Shown here: positions 24,487 to 35,216 of the stretch, piece after piece
Numbering within the stretch: position 1 is the stretch's first letter
Layout of the letters: every line of letters starts with the position of its first letter
Assembly (NCBI RefSeq): GCF_000710915.1
Contig: NZ_BAUA01000044.1
Span: forward strand, 124,001-188,000
Length of the DNA stretch: 64,000 bases
Direction of reading: 5' to 3'
From: Nocardia brasiliensis IFM 10847
GTDB lineage: Bacteria; Actinomycetota; Actinomycetes; Mycobacteriales; Mycobacteriaceae
Program-made: the position numbers and the translations under genes
Notes under the pieces: model-generated
Databases searched by the model: none
Seen by the model: only the letters and a program-made list of their open reading frames with translations
What the model was told of the DNA's origin: nothing

Positions 24487-25830
24487 TCAGTACCCGACGT
24501 CGCGACTCAGCAGATCCGTGGTGGTCTCCCGGCGCACCAGCTCCCGGCACTGCCCGTGGCGCACCGCCACGATCGGCGGCCGGCCGACGCTGTTGTAGGA
24601 CGAGGCGAGGCTGTGGTGGTAGGCGCCGGTGCTCGGCACCGCGAGCACCTCGCCGGGGCGCAGGTCGACCGGCAGTTGCACGTCGGTGGCCAGGATGTCG
24701 CCCGCCTCGCAGAACCGTCCCGCGACCGTCGCGGTCATGCTCGCGCAGGTGGGGTGCCGGCTCGCGACGACGACGCTGTAGCGCGCCCCGTACAGCGCGA
24801 CGCGCGGGTTGTCGCTCATGCCGCCGTCCACGGTCACGTAGGTGTGCCCGCCTTCGATGTGCTTGACCGAGAGCACCCGATACAGCGTCACGCCCGCGTG
24901 CGCGACGATCGCGCGGCCGGGTTCCAGCGAGATGGTCGGGCGCGGGAAGTGCTGGCGCGCGCAGGCCGCGTCGAGCGCGTCCTCGATGATGGCGGCCAGG
25001 TCGGTGAGGTCCATCGCGATATCGCCGGTGCGGTAGGCCACCGCGTGCCCGCCGCCGAGGTCGAGCTCGGTGAGCAGGTGGCCGTGGTCGGCCCGGACCC
25101 GCGCCATCTCGGCGACCATCCGGCGCACCGCCTCGCCGTAATAGTCCGGATCGTGGATCTGCGAGCCGAGGTGGCAGTGCAAGCCCACCAGGTTCAGCTT
25201 GGGCTGGCGCAGGATGCGGGCCACCGCCTCGGCCGCGGTGTCGCCGCCGAGCGGGAAGCCGAACTTCTGATCGGTGACACCGGTTTTCACCGCGGGATGT
25301 CCGTGCACGTCGATGCCGGGGGAGAGGCGGAGCAGGACATTCTGCGAATCGGTGACCAGCGCCGAGAGCAGGGTGATCTCGGCCAGCGAGTCGACCACGA
25401 TGCGGCCGACCCCGGCCTGCACCGCGGCGGTCAGTTCGTCGAACGATTTGCCGTTGCCGTGCATGATGATCCGGCGCGGCGCGACACCGGCGGCGAGTGC
25501 GATGGCCAGCTCCCCGGCGGAGCACACGTCCACCGACAGCCCCTCCTGGGACACCCAGTTGGCGACCGCGCGGATCATCAAAGCCTTACCGGCGTAGATG
25601 ATCTCGGCCTCGGGGAAGGCCTTGCGGTAGGCCCGGCAGCGTTCCCGGACCTCGCGTTCGTCCAGGACGTAGGTCGGAGTGCCGTACTGGTCCGCGATAT
25701 CGGCGAGGGCGACCCCGCCGATCGTTATGCGTCCCGCGTCGTCGTAATGCGTGTCCCGCGGCCATACCGCCGAGTCGAGGCGCGAGGGCATTCCCGACTT
25801 CAGCGACGGGAAAATTTCGAGCAGCGTCAC
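24487..25830 (-). CDS. Diaminopimelate decarboxylase-type PLP enzyme (LysA paralogue)
   Basis: 447 residues of fold-III PLP decarboxylase. PLP Lys82 is in IIYAGKALMIRAVANWVSQE, followed by GLSVDVCSAGELAIALAAGV, IIMHGNGKS, GLHCHLGSQIHDPDYYGEAV, the Gly-rich DLGGGHAVAY, EPGRAIVAHAGVTLYRVLSV, VTVDGGMSDNPR and GRFCEAGDI with the catalytic Cys, then TGAYHHSLASSYNSVGRPP. These match mycobacterial LysA. Substrate could be meso-diaminopimelate or a related amino acid; a chromosomal lysA probably exists elsewhere. GTG 25830 chosen for its AGGAGA site. Confidence 0.85.
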   Translation of the reverse strand: MTLLEIFPSLKSGMPSRLDSAVWPRDTHYDDAGRITIGGVALADIADQYGTPTYVLDEREVRERCRAYRKAFPEAEIIYAGKALMIRAVANWVSQEGLSVDVCSAGELAIALAAGVAPRRIIMHGNGKSFDELTAAVQAGVGRIVVDSLAEITLLSALVTDSQNVLLRLSPGIDVHGHPAVKTGVTDQKFGFPLGGDTAAEAVARILRQPKLNLVGLHCHLGSQIHDPDYYGEAVRRMVAEMARVRADHGHLLTELDLGGGHAVAYRTGDIAMDLTDLAAIIEDALDAACARQHFPRPTISLEPGRAIVAHAGVTLYRVLSVKHIEGGHTYVTVDGGMSDNPRVALYGARYSVVVASRHPTCASMTATVAGRFCEAGDILATDVQLPVDLRPGEVLAVPSTGAYHHSLASSYNSVGRPPIVAVRHGQCRELVRRETTTDLLSRDVGY

Positions 25831-25980
25831 GGTGTCTCCTGTGTGCGCCCCCGCTATTCCGTATGCGGGGCCGTTGTCAGGACTACGCCGATTCCCCCTG
25901 GGCAAACGTCCAGCTTACGGGTGCTTGACGAGCCGAGCCTCGATCTTGACGGAACCTTGACCAGGCCCGTGACCGCGGTC

Positions 25981-26784
25981 TCAGCCGCCCAGCTTCCGGT
26001 AGAACGCGCCGGCGATCGGGGCGGTGACCGCGCGCGGCCCGTACTGCCCCGCGACGCTCATTCCCTTGCTGATCAGCCCCGGCACGACGCGCATCTTGTT
26101 GCGGGCGAGCGCGTCGATGGACACCTTCGCGGTGTACTCCGAGGAAACCCACATGAAGTCGGGCACGAGCCGGTCCACGATCGACGCCTCGGCGGGATCG
26201 GGCGTTTCGGTGCGCACCGGGCCGGGCGCGAGCAGAGTGACATGCACGCCGGAATCCTTCAGCTCACCGCGCAGCGACTCGCAGAAGGTGTTGGCGAAGG
26301 CCTTGCTCGCGGCGTAGGTCGCGTTGTTCGGGATCGGCATGTTCCCCGCGGCCGAGCCGCTGATCAGGACGCCGCCGGCGCCGCGTGCGATCATGCCGGG
26401 CAGCACCGCGAGCGTGAGGTCGTGCACCGCAACGGCATTCAGTTCCATCTGCGCCCGCTCGTAGGCGAGATCGAGTTCGGCGACCGCGCCGAAGGTGGCG
26501 ATCCCGGCGTTGTTGCACAGGATCGCGATATCGCGCGCGCCGAGTTCCTCGACCAGTGCGCCGCGTTGCGTGCGGTCGGCCAGGTCGACCGCACGCACCT
26601 CGGCGGTGATGCCGTGCGCCAGCGTCAGCCGCTGCGCGAGCTCGGTGAGCACCTCACCACGCCGGGCGACCAGGATCAGCGAGTAGCCGCGGGCGGCGAG
26701 GTCGGCGGCCAGCGCGGTGCCGATGCCGGAGGAGGCGCCGGTGACGACGGCGCGGTTCTCGGAAGTGGGGGAGGGCAGGCTCAC
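25981..26784 (-). CDS. Short-chain dehydrogenase, probable CmrA-type mycolate reductase
   Basis: 267 residues of classical SDR: TGASSGIG at 15-22 (NADPH loop), RR after beta2 fitting NADPH, NNAG at about 91-94, catalytic Ser in ISGSAAG and YAASK. The start MSLPSPTSENRAVVTGASSG and the C-terminal MRVVPGLISKGMSVAGQYGP resemble mycobacterial CmrA (Rv2509), which reduces the 3-oxo-mycolate product of condensation. Its position beside Rv2510c- and Rv2508c-type genes supports this; the two LysA-type genes are inserted in between compared with my memory of the mycobacterial order. Confidence 0.75.
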   Translation of the reverse strand: MSLPSPTSENRAVVTGASSGIGTALAADLAARGYSLILVARRGEVLTELAQRLTLAHGITAEVRAVDLADRTQRGALVEELGARDIAILCNNAGIATFGAVAELDLAYERAQMELNAVAVHDLTLAVLPGMIARGAGGVLISGSAAGNMPIPNNATYAASKAFANTFCESLRGELKDSGVHVTLLAPGPVRTETPDPAEASIVDRLVPDFMWVSSEYTAKVSIDALARNKMRVVPGLISKGMSVAGQYGPRAVTAPIAGAFYRKLGG

Positions 26785-26845
26785 GCCAGGAGCCTAAGCG
26801 ATGTTTCGGGACGGCGAGGCGGGCGGTCGGTCGAGACCCGGTCGG

Positions 26846-28201
26846 CTACTTCAGTTTGCCGACCGGACCTGTCTGCACGTCCGTCGGCGCGGGCGAGCGA
26901 ACCGGCAGCAGCGCGCCGAGCCCGAGCGCGAGCACGAGGACGAGCCCGACGATGCCCGCTCGGTCGGTGTCGAACAGGATCGTGAACAGGGCGAACGAGA
27001 GCGGTGCGAGGAACGACACCGCGCGCCCGGTGGTGGTGTAGAGGCCGAAGATCTGACCCTCCCGGCCCGGCGGGGCCAGGCGGGCGAGGAAGGATCGGGA
27101 CGCGGACTGCGCCGGGCCGACGAACACGGTGAGCAGCAGCCCGAAGATCCAGAACATCAGCGGGCCGGACACCACCAGCAGCGCGAGGCCGCACACGATC
27201 ATCGACACCAGCGAGACCACGATCACGCGTTTCGGCCCGCCCCGGTCGTCGAGCCGTCCCGCGACGATCGCGCCCAGGGCCGCAACCACATTGGCGGCGA
27301 TGCCGAACAGCAGCACGTCGGCCTCGGCGATGTCGTACACCCGGACCGCGAGCACCGCACCGAAAGTGAAGACGCCCGCCAGTCCGTCGCGGAAGACCGC
27401 GCTGGCCAACAGGAACCAGACGATGCGCTGATCGACCCGCCACAGCTCACCCAGATCCCGGAACAGCACCTTGTACGACGCGAAGAAACCGGCGTTCGCG
27501 GCGCCGGGATCGGCGTCGGTGCGCGGTAATTCGGGAACGGTGAACAGCACTGGCAGCGCGAACGCCGCGAACCAGACCGCCGCGACGACGGCGACCAACC
27601 GGATGTTGAGTCCGTCGTCGGTGGGGATGCCGAGCAGCCCGCGATTGTCGCCGTCACCGGAGATGAAACCGAAGTAACAGATCAGCAGCAGGAAGATGCC
27701 GCCGAAATAGCCCATGGCCCAGCCGAATCCGGAGACGCGCCCGACGTTGTCCGGCGTGGACACCTGGCGCAGCATCGCGTTGTAGGGCACGCTGGCCAGC
27801 TCGAAGAAGGCGGAGCCGAGGCCGAGTAACAGCAGGCCGTACCCCAGATAGTGGTAGTCGTCGTGCACGAAGAACAGCAGTGTCATCGACGCGATGCAGA
27901 GCCCGGTCAAGAAGGCGAGGGAGCGTTTGCGTTTCGCCGACGCGTCGAACCGCTGCCCGAAGATCGGCGCGGTCAGCGCCACCAGCAGCCCTGCGGCGCC
28001 GAGGGTCAAGCCGAGCCAGGTGCTCGACGAAAAGGGGCCGGGTAGATCGTCACCGACCTTGTCGGTCAGGTACACGGAGAAGACGAAGGTGAGGATCACG
28101 GCGTTGAAGGCGGACGATCCCCAGTCCCAGAATCCCCACGCCACCACCTGTGCGCGCCCGGCGGCCTGTCCGACAGTCGCTCGCGCGTTCACCTCGGTCA
28201 T
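26846..28201 (-). CDS. MFS transporter (UMF1/Atg22-like), Rv2508c type
   Basis: 451 residues with about twelve membrane helices. FWDWGSSAFNAVILTFVFSV at the start, SVPYNAMLRQV, and PAQSASRSFLARLAPPGREG in the second half are features of the UMF1/Atg22-like MFS group. The substrate is unknown; relatives move amino acids or small solutes. Divergent from the PadR gene at 28381 across a 180-base spacer. Downstream it meets the SDR gene on the same strand with a 61-base gap. Confidence 0.85.
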   Translation of the reverse strand: MTEVNARATVGQAAGRAQVVAWGFWDWGSSAFNAVILTFVFSVYLTDKVGDDLPGPFSSSTWLGLTLGAAGLLVALTAPIFGQRFDASAKRKRSLAFLTGLCIASMTLLFFVHDDYHYLGYGLLLLGLGSAFFELASVPYNAMLRQVSTPDNVGRVSGFGWAMGYFGGIFLLLICYFGFISGDGDNRGLLGIPTDDGLNIRLVAVVAAVWFAAFALPVLFTVPELPRTDADPGAANAGFFASYKVLFRDLGELWRVDQRIVWFLLASAVFRDGLAGVFTFGAVLAVRVYDIAEADVLLFGIAANVVAALGAIVAGRLDDRGGPKRVIVVSLVSMIVCGLALLVVSGPLMFWIFGLLLTVFVGPAQSASRSFLARLAPPGREGQIFGLYTTTGRAVSFLAPLSFALFTILFDTDRAGIVGLVLVLALGLGALLPVRSPAPTDVQTGPVGKLK

Positions 28202-28333
28202 GCCGCGCAGCCTATCCGCCGCGGGCCGCCGCCGGTGGCCGACGAAGCGGCCTGCGCGCTGATTTGATACCGGGGTGCTACGCGCGTGCCGCGGGTCTCG
28301 TTCCGGCGAGTTACCGGCACGGTAGCCGAACGT

Positions 28334-28351
28334 TATGCACTCAGTTGCATA
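28334..28351. promoter_or_regulatory. PadR-type operator palindrome
   Basis: TATGCA-CTCAGT-TGCATA lies 30 bases before the PadR gene and resembles the ATGT-N8-ACAT type of PadR site. It probably mediates self-repression of the PadR-dienoyl-CoA reductase operon. Confidence 0.55.
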
Positions 28352-28380
28352 GTACTGGGTGTTACGGCTAATCTGACGCC

Positions 28381-30988
<2,608 letters not shown>

Positions 30989-31103
30989 ACCGACGCCAGA
31001 CCTCGAATGTGACGTAGCTCATATTTGCGCTGTCGTGGAACCGGACGTGCCGACGCGCGTCTAAAGCCATGACAGGACAACAGCATTCGAGACAGGAATT
31101 GGT

Positions 31104-31364
31104 ATGAGGCTGCGTACGGCCAGTGTCTTGGTTTTCGCCGCGATCATGGGGTCGGGGCTGCTCGCCGCCGGCTCGGCGACGGCAAGCCCCATCGGGCTCG
31201 GCGGATTCGGTTCGGTCCAGGGCGCCACGCCGCCCGAGGGGTGCGTGCCCCCGCCGCTGGGGTCGGACGGCAAGCCGTTGCCGCCGCCGGTCGGCCCCGA
31301 TGGCAAGCCGTTGCCGCCGCCGTCCGACCTCGACGGCAAGCCCTGCCCGCCGCCCGGCCGGTAG
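31104..31364 (+). CDS. Small secreted proline-rich repeat protein
   Basis: 86 residues. A signal peptide (MRLRTASVLVFAAIMGSGLL, cleavage likely after SATAS) is followed by about 30 residues of linker and three near repeats, DGKPLPPPVGP, DGKPLPPPSDL and DGKPCPPPGR. Two Cys are present in the mature part (GCVPPP and KPCPPP). A small exported protein of unknown role, perhaps envelope-associated. Confidence 0.7.
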   Translation: MRLRTASVLVFAAIMGSGLLAAGSATASPIGLGGFGSVQGATPPEGCVPPPLGSDGKPLPPPVGPDGKPLPPPSDLDGKPCPPPGR

Positions 31365-31542
31365 AAACGACCTTCGCCACCGCCCCGTCATCGCTCACCG
31401 GCGTTGCATTGTGCCGCATCCATCCGCGTCCGCTGCGCCGGTGAGCACCGCGAGTTGCTTCCTCGCGGGGCCGAGTGGGCGCTTGCGCCGGGACTCGGCT
31501 CGACGCCGTCGAGTGGGCGCCGATCCGGATTACTGTGGGGGC

Positions 31543-31752
31543 GTGGGGTTCTCCGATTACGCGCCAGGTGATGTCGTCTACTTTCCGGAGGGGCCGTTCA
31601 GCGGTGTCTGTGCGGTCGTCCGGGAAGTGGACGCGCGCAGCTCGACGTTGCGCATCGACTTCGGTGAGGGACTCGCGCACCGGGAAGGCGGCGTACTGCG
31701 GGAGCGGCGGCATCGGCTCACCGTGGGATTCGACGAAGTCGAGTTGGGGTAG
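31543..31752 (+). CDS. Small hypothetical beta-barrel-like protein
   Basis: 69 residues from GTG 31543: VGFSDYAPGDVVYFPEGPFS, GVCAVVREVDARSSTLRIDF, then a basic segment RERRHRLTVGFDEVELG. The GD-x-V...GPFSG...V-x-x-V order resembles a KOW/SH3-like beta barrel. The ribosome site is weak, so the start is uncertain. Unknown role; convergent with the YnfA gene. Confidence 0.5.
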   Translation: MGFSDYAPGDVVYFPEGPFSGVCAVVREVDARSSTLRIDFGEGLAHREGGVLRERRHRLTVGFDEVELG

Positions 31753-31777
31753 GCCTTGTCCAGCCGTTCGCGACGGG

Positions 31778-32113
31778 TCAGGCGCCGCGGGGCACGTACA
31801 TGATGACGGCGACGCCGAGCAGACAGATGAGGGCGCCGGTGAGATCCCAGCGGTCCGGCTCGAATCCGTCCAGCGCCATGCCCCACAGCAGCGAGCCCGC
31901 GACGAAGACGCCGCCGTACGCGGCGAGAATGCGGCCGAAGTCGGCGTCAGGTTGCAGGGTCGCGACGAAGCCGTAGCAGCCGAGGGCGAGTATCCCGGCG
32001 CCCGTCCACGCCAAGCCGCGGTGTTCGCGCACCCCCTGCCAGACCAGCCAGGCCCCGCCGATCTCGGCCACGGCGGCCAGCGCGAAGAGCAGGATCGAAC
32101 GTAAGACGGTCAT
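31778..32113 (-). CDS. YnfA family membrane protein (UPF0060)
   Basis: 111 residues with four membrane helices. [30 protein letters not shown], and [20 protein letters not shown] are family signatures of YnfA, a small multidrug-resistance-like protein of unknown substrate. It is convergent with the short gene at 31543. ATG 32113 is preferred over a GTG two codons upstream. Confidence 0.88.
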   Translation of the reverse strand: MTVLRSILLFALAAVAEIGGAWLVWQGVREHRGLAWTGAGILALGCYGFVATLQPDADFGRILAAYGGVFVAGSLLWGMALDGFEPDRWDLTGALICLLGVAVIMYVPRGA

Positions 32114-32176
32114 AGGCACGCAGCGTAGAAGATCAACCCGCGCCGTCCGGGCCGGCGCCGTGCCCTCACCTGCCGG

Positions 32177-32590
32177 TCACCGCGCGGTGTCGGCCGTGAA
32201 AGGTAATGGGCAGGAGGGGCTTTCGCTACAGACGAACAGATCGTCGCACCCTGCGGCGAGCATCGCGCGCAGCGTGTCGCGTACCTCGGTGAGCTCGGCG
32301 AGCTTCGCGTCGACCTCCGCGAGTTTGCCGGCGGTGCGCACTGGCAGGCCGGCCTCGCGGACGCGCCGGGGTGCGCTGCCGAGCAGCTGGGCGACCTCGT
32401 CGAGGCTGAACCCGAGTCGTTGCGCGGCCTTGATGATCCGCAAGATGGTCAGCGTCCGCTCGGGGTAGCGCCGGTGCCCGCCCAGCGAACGATCGGGTCG
32501 GCCGAGCAGCCCGCGCCGCTCGTAATAGCGCAGGGTCTGCACGTTCACCCCTGCGGCCGCAGCGAGTTCGCCCGAACGCAGCCCGTTCAC
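32177..32590 (-). CDS. MerR family regulator with Cys-rich C-terminus
   Basis: 137 residues. The winged HTH reads LRSGELAAAAGVNVQTLRYY, then ERRGLLGRPDRSLGGHRRYP. A dimerisation helix follows, and the C-terminus AAGCDDLFVCSESPSCPLPF has three cysteines plus the CPL motif of metal-binding MerR sensors such as mercury-responsive MerR. The GTG start at 32590 overlaps the stop of the 32587-32952 gene (GTGA), so the two are co-translated. It probably senses a soft metal ion or thiol stress. Confidence 0.88.
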   Translation of the reverse strand: MNGLRSGELAAAAGVNVQTLRYYERRGLLGRPDRSLGGHRRYPERTLTILRIIKAAQRLGFSLDEVAQLLGSAPRRVREAGLPVRTAGKLAEVDAKLAELTEVRDTLRAMLAAGCDDLFVCSESPSCPLPFTADTAR

Positions 32591-32952
32591 GAACCGCTCG
32601 CTTCGATCGCCTGGGCGGCGAGGCCGTCGAGCACGGCGACCCGCGCGGTGGGGACCTCGATGTCCATCCACACCGTGTCCGGATCGCGAGGCGTGAACGC
32701 GAAGGTGAAAAACGAGCAGCACCCGGATTCGCGCGCAGCGAGGTCCCGCGCTGTTTGCTCCGCGGCAGCGGCAACCGCCAACCGCAGCACATTCGGCGAC
32801 GGCCGCTGCACGGTCCGCACCGCCGCGGCGAACAGTGCGGCGAACTCGGCCTCGCGTGCCGGCTGCGCGGCGGTGGGCAGCATGCATCCCCGCACCGGAG
32901 CCCAGCGTAACTCCACGGGCCCATCGCCTCGTTCGACTGGTTGTGCGGTCAT
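32587..32952 (-). CDS. Hypothetical protein with Cys-Cys motif, coupled to MerR
   Basis: 121 residues: MTAQPVERGDGPVELRWAPV, then RGCMLPTAAQPAREAEFAAL, a long helix, and RESGCCSFFTFAFTPRDPDT in a strand-rich C-terminal domain. The single Cys in GCMLPT and the vicinal Cys pair in GCCSFF suggest metal or redox binding. First gene of a two-gene operon with the MerR sensor. I know of no function for the family; a metal-handling partner is inference. Confidence 0.75.
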   Translation of the reverse strand: MTAQPVERGDGPVELRWAPVRGCMLPTAAQPAREAEFAALFAAAVRTVQRPSPNVLRLAVAAAAEQTARDLAARESGCCSFFTFAFTPRDPDTVWMDIEVPTARVAVLDGLAAQAIEASGS

Positions 32953-33077
32953 TGCCTACCTCCCACACCGAAAGCGCCCGATCAGCGCCGCGTAATTCGA
33001 TGCTAAGCCGGTACCCGGGTACCGGATGCAAGCCCGAATCCGAGCCGGCGGCCAGAGGGCAGCCCCCGGAAATCCCG

Positions 33078-33106
33078 TTGTTCCCCTTGCGTAGCGGGTG
33101 TACCGT
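33078..33106 (+). promoter_or_regulatory. Promoter for leaderless leader peptide
   Basis: TTGTTC (33078-33083) and TACCGT (33101-33106) are spaced by 17 bases, a good sigma-70-type match. The expected start, about 7 bases on, coincides with the ATG at 33114, so the leader peptide would be translated from the mRNA 5' end. Confidence 0.55.
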
Positions 33107-33113
33107 CGCGCGC

Positions 33114-33164
33114 ATGCAGCGCGCACTGTGCATCACGACGCCGGACGACGTCCCGGCGCGCTGA
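33114..33164 (+). CDS. Threonine-containing leader peptide of the ThrRS gene
   Basis: A 16-residue frame MQRALCITTPDDVPAR with two consecutive Thr codons (ACG ACG), ending 13 bases before a strong intrinsic hairpin. The coding region itself can fold (GGAC/GTCC and CGCGC/GCGCG pairs). Located directly upstream of a threonyl-tRNA synthetase gene, it fits a ribosome-mediated attenuator in which slow reading of Thr codons releases the terminator. Confidence 0.6.
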   Translation: MQRALCITTPDDVPAR

Positions 33165-33177
33165 CTCTTGTTCTGAC

Positions 33178-33205
33178 AAAGCCCCGGGCGGATGCCCGGG
33201 GCTTT
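33178..33205 (+). terminator. Attenuator hairpin upstream of the ThrRS gene
   Basis: A perfect 12-bp stem AAAGCCCCGGGC / GCCCGGGGCTTT with a 4-base loop lies between the leader peptide stop and the ThrRS start. Its place inside the 5' region marks it as a conditional terminator rather than a gene-end terminator. Confidence 0.7.
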
Positions 33206-33242
33206 GCCGTGTGGTCATCCGCCCCTATTCGGAGGAGACCTC

Positions 33243-34460
33243 ATGTACGACCATCGCAAACTCGGCCGGGAACTCGGCTTGTTCGACACCGACCCGTTGA
33301 TCGGGGCCGGCCTGCCGTACTGGTTGCCCGACGGAGCGATCGTGCGCCAGTGTCTGGAGGATTACCTGCGCGGCGTGGAACGCCAGGCGGGCTACCAGCA
33401 CGTGTATTCCCCGGCCCTGGGCAAGCGTGAGCTGTACGAAATATCCGGGCACTGGGCGCATTACCACGAAGACATGTATCCGCCGATGGACCTCGGCGGT
33501 GAGCAGGTCGTATTACGCCCCAGCCTGTGCCCGCATCACGCGCTGATCTACCGCTCCCGTTCGCACAGCTATCGCGAACTGCCGCTGCGCATGGCCGAAC
33601 TCGGTGCGATGTACCGCTCCGAATTGTCGGGCGTGCTGGGCGGTTTGACCAGAGTACGAGGTATCCAGCTCAACGACGCGCATATCTTCTGCACCCTCGA
33701 CCAAGTCGCCGACGAGGCCGCGGACGCCCTCGCGCTGATCGGGGCCGCGTATCGCGCGATGGGTCTCAGCGCGGTGCGCTACCGCTTGTCGCTACCTGGC
33801 CCAGGCGGCAAATACGTTGCGGCACCGGATATGTGGCTGCGGGCGAGCAAAATTCTGAGCGAGGTACTCGACCGGGCGGGTGTGCCGTACGACGCGGTCG
33901 AGGGTGAAGCCGCGTTCTACGGTCCGAAGATCGACGTCCAGGTGCACGACCACGCGGGCCGGGAGTCGACCCTGTCCACCGTGCAGGTCGACTTCTATCA
34001 ACCCGATCAGTTCGATCTGCACTACGTCGGGCCAGACGGCGCGAAGCACCGACCGGTCATGGTGCACCGCAGCATCGTCGGCAGCGTCGAGCGCGCTGTC
34101 GCGCAGCTGATCGAAGAGCACGGCGGCGCGTTCCCGGCCTGGCTTGCTCCGAAACAGGTTGCCGTGCTGCCGATCTCGACTGCCGATGAACCCGCTGCGG
34201 CGCAGCTGCGCGATCGGTGTGCGCGGGCCGGTCTGCGCGCCGAGGTCCTCGGGGCCGAATCGGGCAGCCTGGCCGCGCGGGTGCGGGAAAGTCGTTCGGC
34301 ACCATACCAATTCATTCTCGGCCCGAACGAGATCGCGCACGACGCGATCGCGGTACGGCTCCGGGACGGACGAAGACTGCCTGCGCAGTCCGCGGACGAC
34401 GCGATCGCGCGCATCCGGGGGCTGGTGGACAGCCACGAGACCCGACTGTGGGCCGACTGA
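33243..34460 (+). CDS. Threonyl-tRNA synthetase paralogue lacking TGS and editing domains
   Basis: 405 residues against about 640-690 for full ThrRS. It begins in the class II catalytic core: LGRELGLFDTDPLIGAGLPY, WLPDGAIVRQCLEDYLR, HYHEDMYPPM, and keeps the zinc ligands (Cys in PSLCPHHALIY, His in NDAHIFC, His in VMVHRSIVGS), motif 2 MYRSELSG and motif 3 HRSIVGSVERAVAQLIEEHG, then the anticodon domain WLAPKQVAVLPIS. The N-terminal TGS and serine-editing domains are absent. GGAGGAG precedes the ATG. Either an antibiotic-resistant or a starvation-induced second ThrRS, or a specialised aminoacyl enzyme. Confidence 0.88.
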   Translation: MYDHRKLGRELGLFDTDPLIGAGLPYWLPDGAIVRQCLEDYLRGVERQAGYQHVYSPALGKRELYEISGHWAHYHEDMYPPMDLGGEQVVLRPSLCPHHALIYRSRSHSYRELPLRMAELGAMYRSELSGVLGGLTRVRGIQLNDAHIFCTLDQVADEAADALALIGAAYRAMGLSAVRYRLSLPGPGGKYVAAPDMWLRASKILSEVLDRAGVPYDAVEGEAAFYGPKIDVQVHDHAGRESTLSTVQVDFYQPDQFDLHYVGPDGAKHRPVMVHRSIVGSVERAVAQLIEEHGGAFPAWLAPKQVAVLPISTADEPAAAQLRDRCARAGLRAEVLGAESGSLAARVRESRSAPYQFILGPNEIAHDAIAVRLRDGRRLPAQSADDAIARIRGLVDSHETRLWAD

Positions 34461-34552
34461 TCGCCTGATCGGCGGGCCGGTGGCAGGCAGCAGCGTGAAC
34501 CGATCAGGAATCGAGAAGCGCTGGTCACCGGCCCGCACCTAGCGTTATCGAC

Positions 34553-35197
34553 ATGAACATCACCACTGACCAGATCACCATCGACGCCGTCACCCTCGAG
34601 GTGACCGACCCCGCCGCGGCAGCGGAGTTCTACGCGGCCGCGTTCGGCCTCGGCGACAAGCTGCGGGTGCGTGCTTCGGACGCGCCGACCAGCGGATTCC
34701 GCGGTTTCATCCTCTCGCTGGTCGTCTCGCAGCCCAGTACTGTCGACAGCCTCGTCGGCAGCGCCGTGCAGGCGGGCGCGACGATCGTCAAGCCCGCGAA
34801 GAAGAGCTTCTGGGGCTACGGCGCGGTCGTGCAGGCCCCGGACGGTGCGATCTGGAAGATCGCGACCTCGGCGAAGAAGGACACCGGCCCGGCCACTCGG
34901 GAGATCGACGACTTCGTCGTGCTGTTCGGTGTGGACAACGTGAAGGCGACCAAGCAGTTCTACGCTGATCGCGGTCTGACGGTCGGCAAGAGTTTCGGCA
35001 GCAAGTACGTCGAGTTCGAGGCGCCGTCGGCGGCGATCAAGCTGGCGCTGTACGGGCGTAAGGCGGCGGCCAAAGATGCCGGTGTGGCCCCGGAGGGTTC
35101 CGGCTCGCATCGCATCGTCCTCGCGAGTGGGCTGGGCGCCTTCGCCGACCTCGACGGCTTCGAATGGGAGCCCACCCCGAGGCCCGCCGACCACTGA
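34553..35197 (+). CDS. VOC (glyoxalase/bleomycin resistance) superfamily protein
   Basis: 214 residues with two vicinal-oxygen-chelate modules: ITIDAVTLEVTDPAAAAEFY then AAAFGL in the first, and REIDDFVVLFGVDNVKATKQ then FYADRGLTVG in the second. KSFWGYGAVVQAPDGAIWKI is typical of the fold. No catalytic set is complete enough to name a reaction. ATG 34553 has no strong ribosome site. Alone between the ThrRS and the ADP-ribosylglycohydrolase genes. Confidence 0.85.
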   Translation: MNITTDQITIDAVTLEVTDPAAAAEFYAAAFGLGDKLRVRASDAPTSGFRGFILSLVVSQPSTVDSLVGSAVQAGATIVKPAKKSFWGYGAVVQAPDGAIWKIATSAKKDTGPATREIDDFVVLFGVDNVKATKQFYADRGLTVGKSFGSKYVEFEAPSAAIKLALYGRKAAAKDAGVAPEGSGSHRIVLASGLGAFADLDGFEWEPTPRPADH

Positions 35198-35216
35198 GCG
35201 CCTACCATCGGCCACG

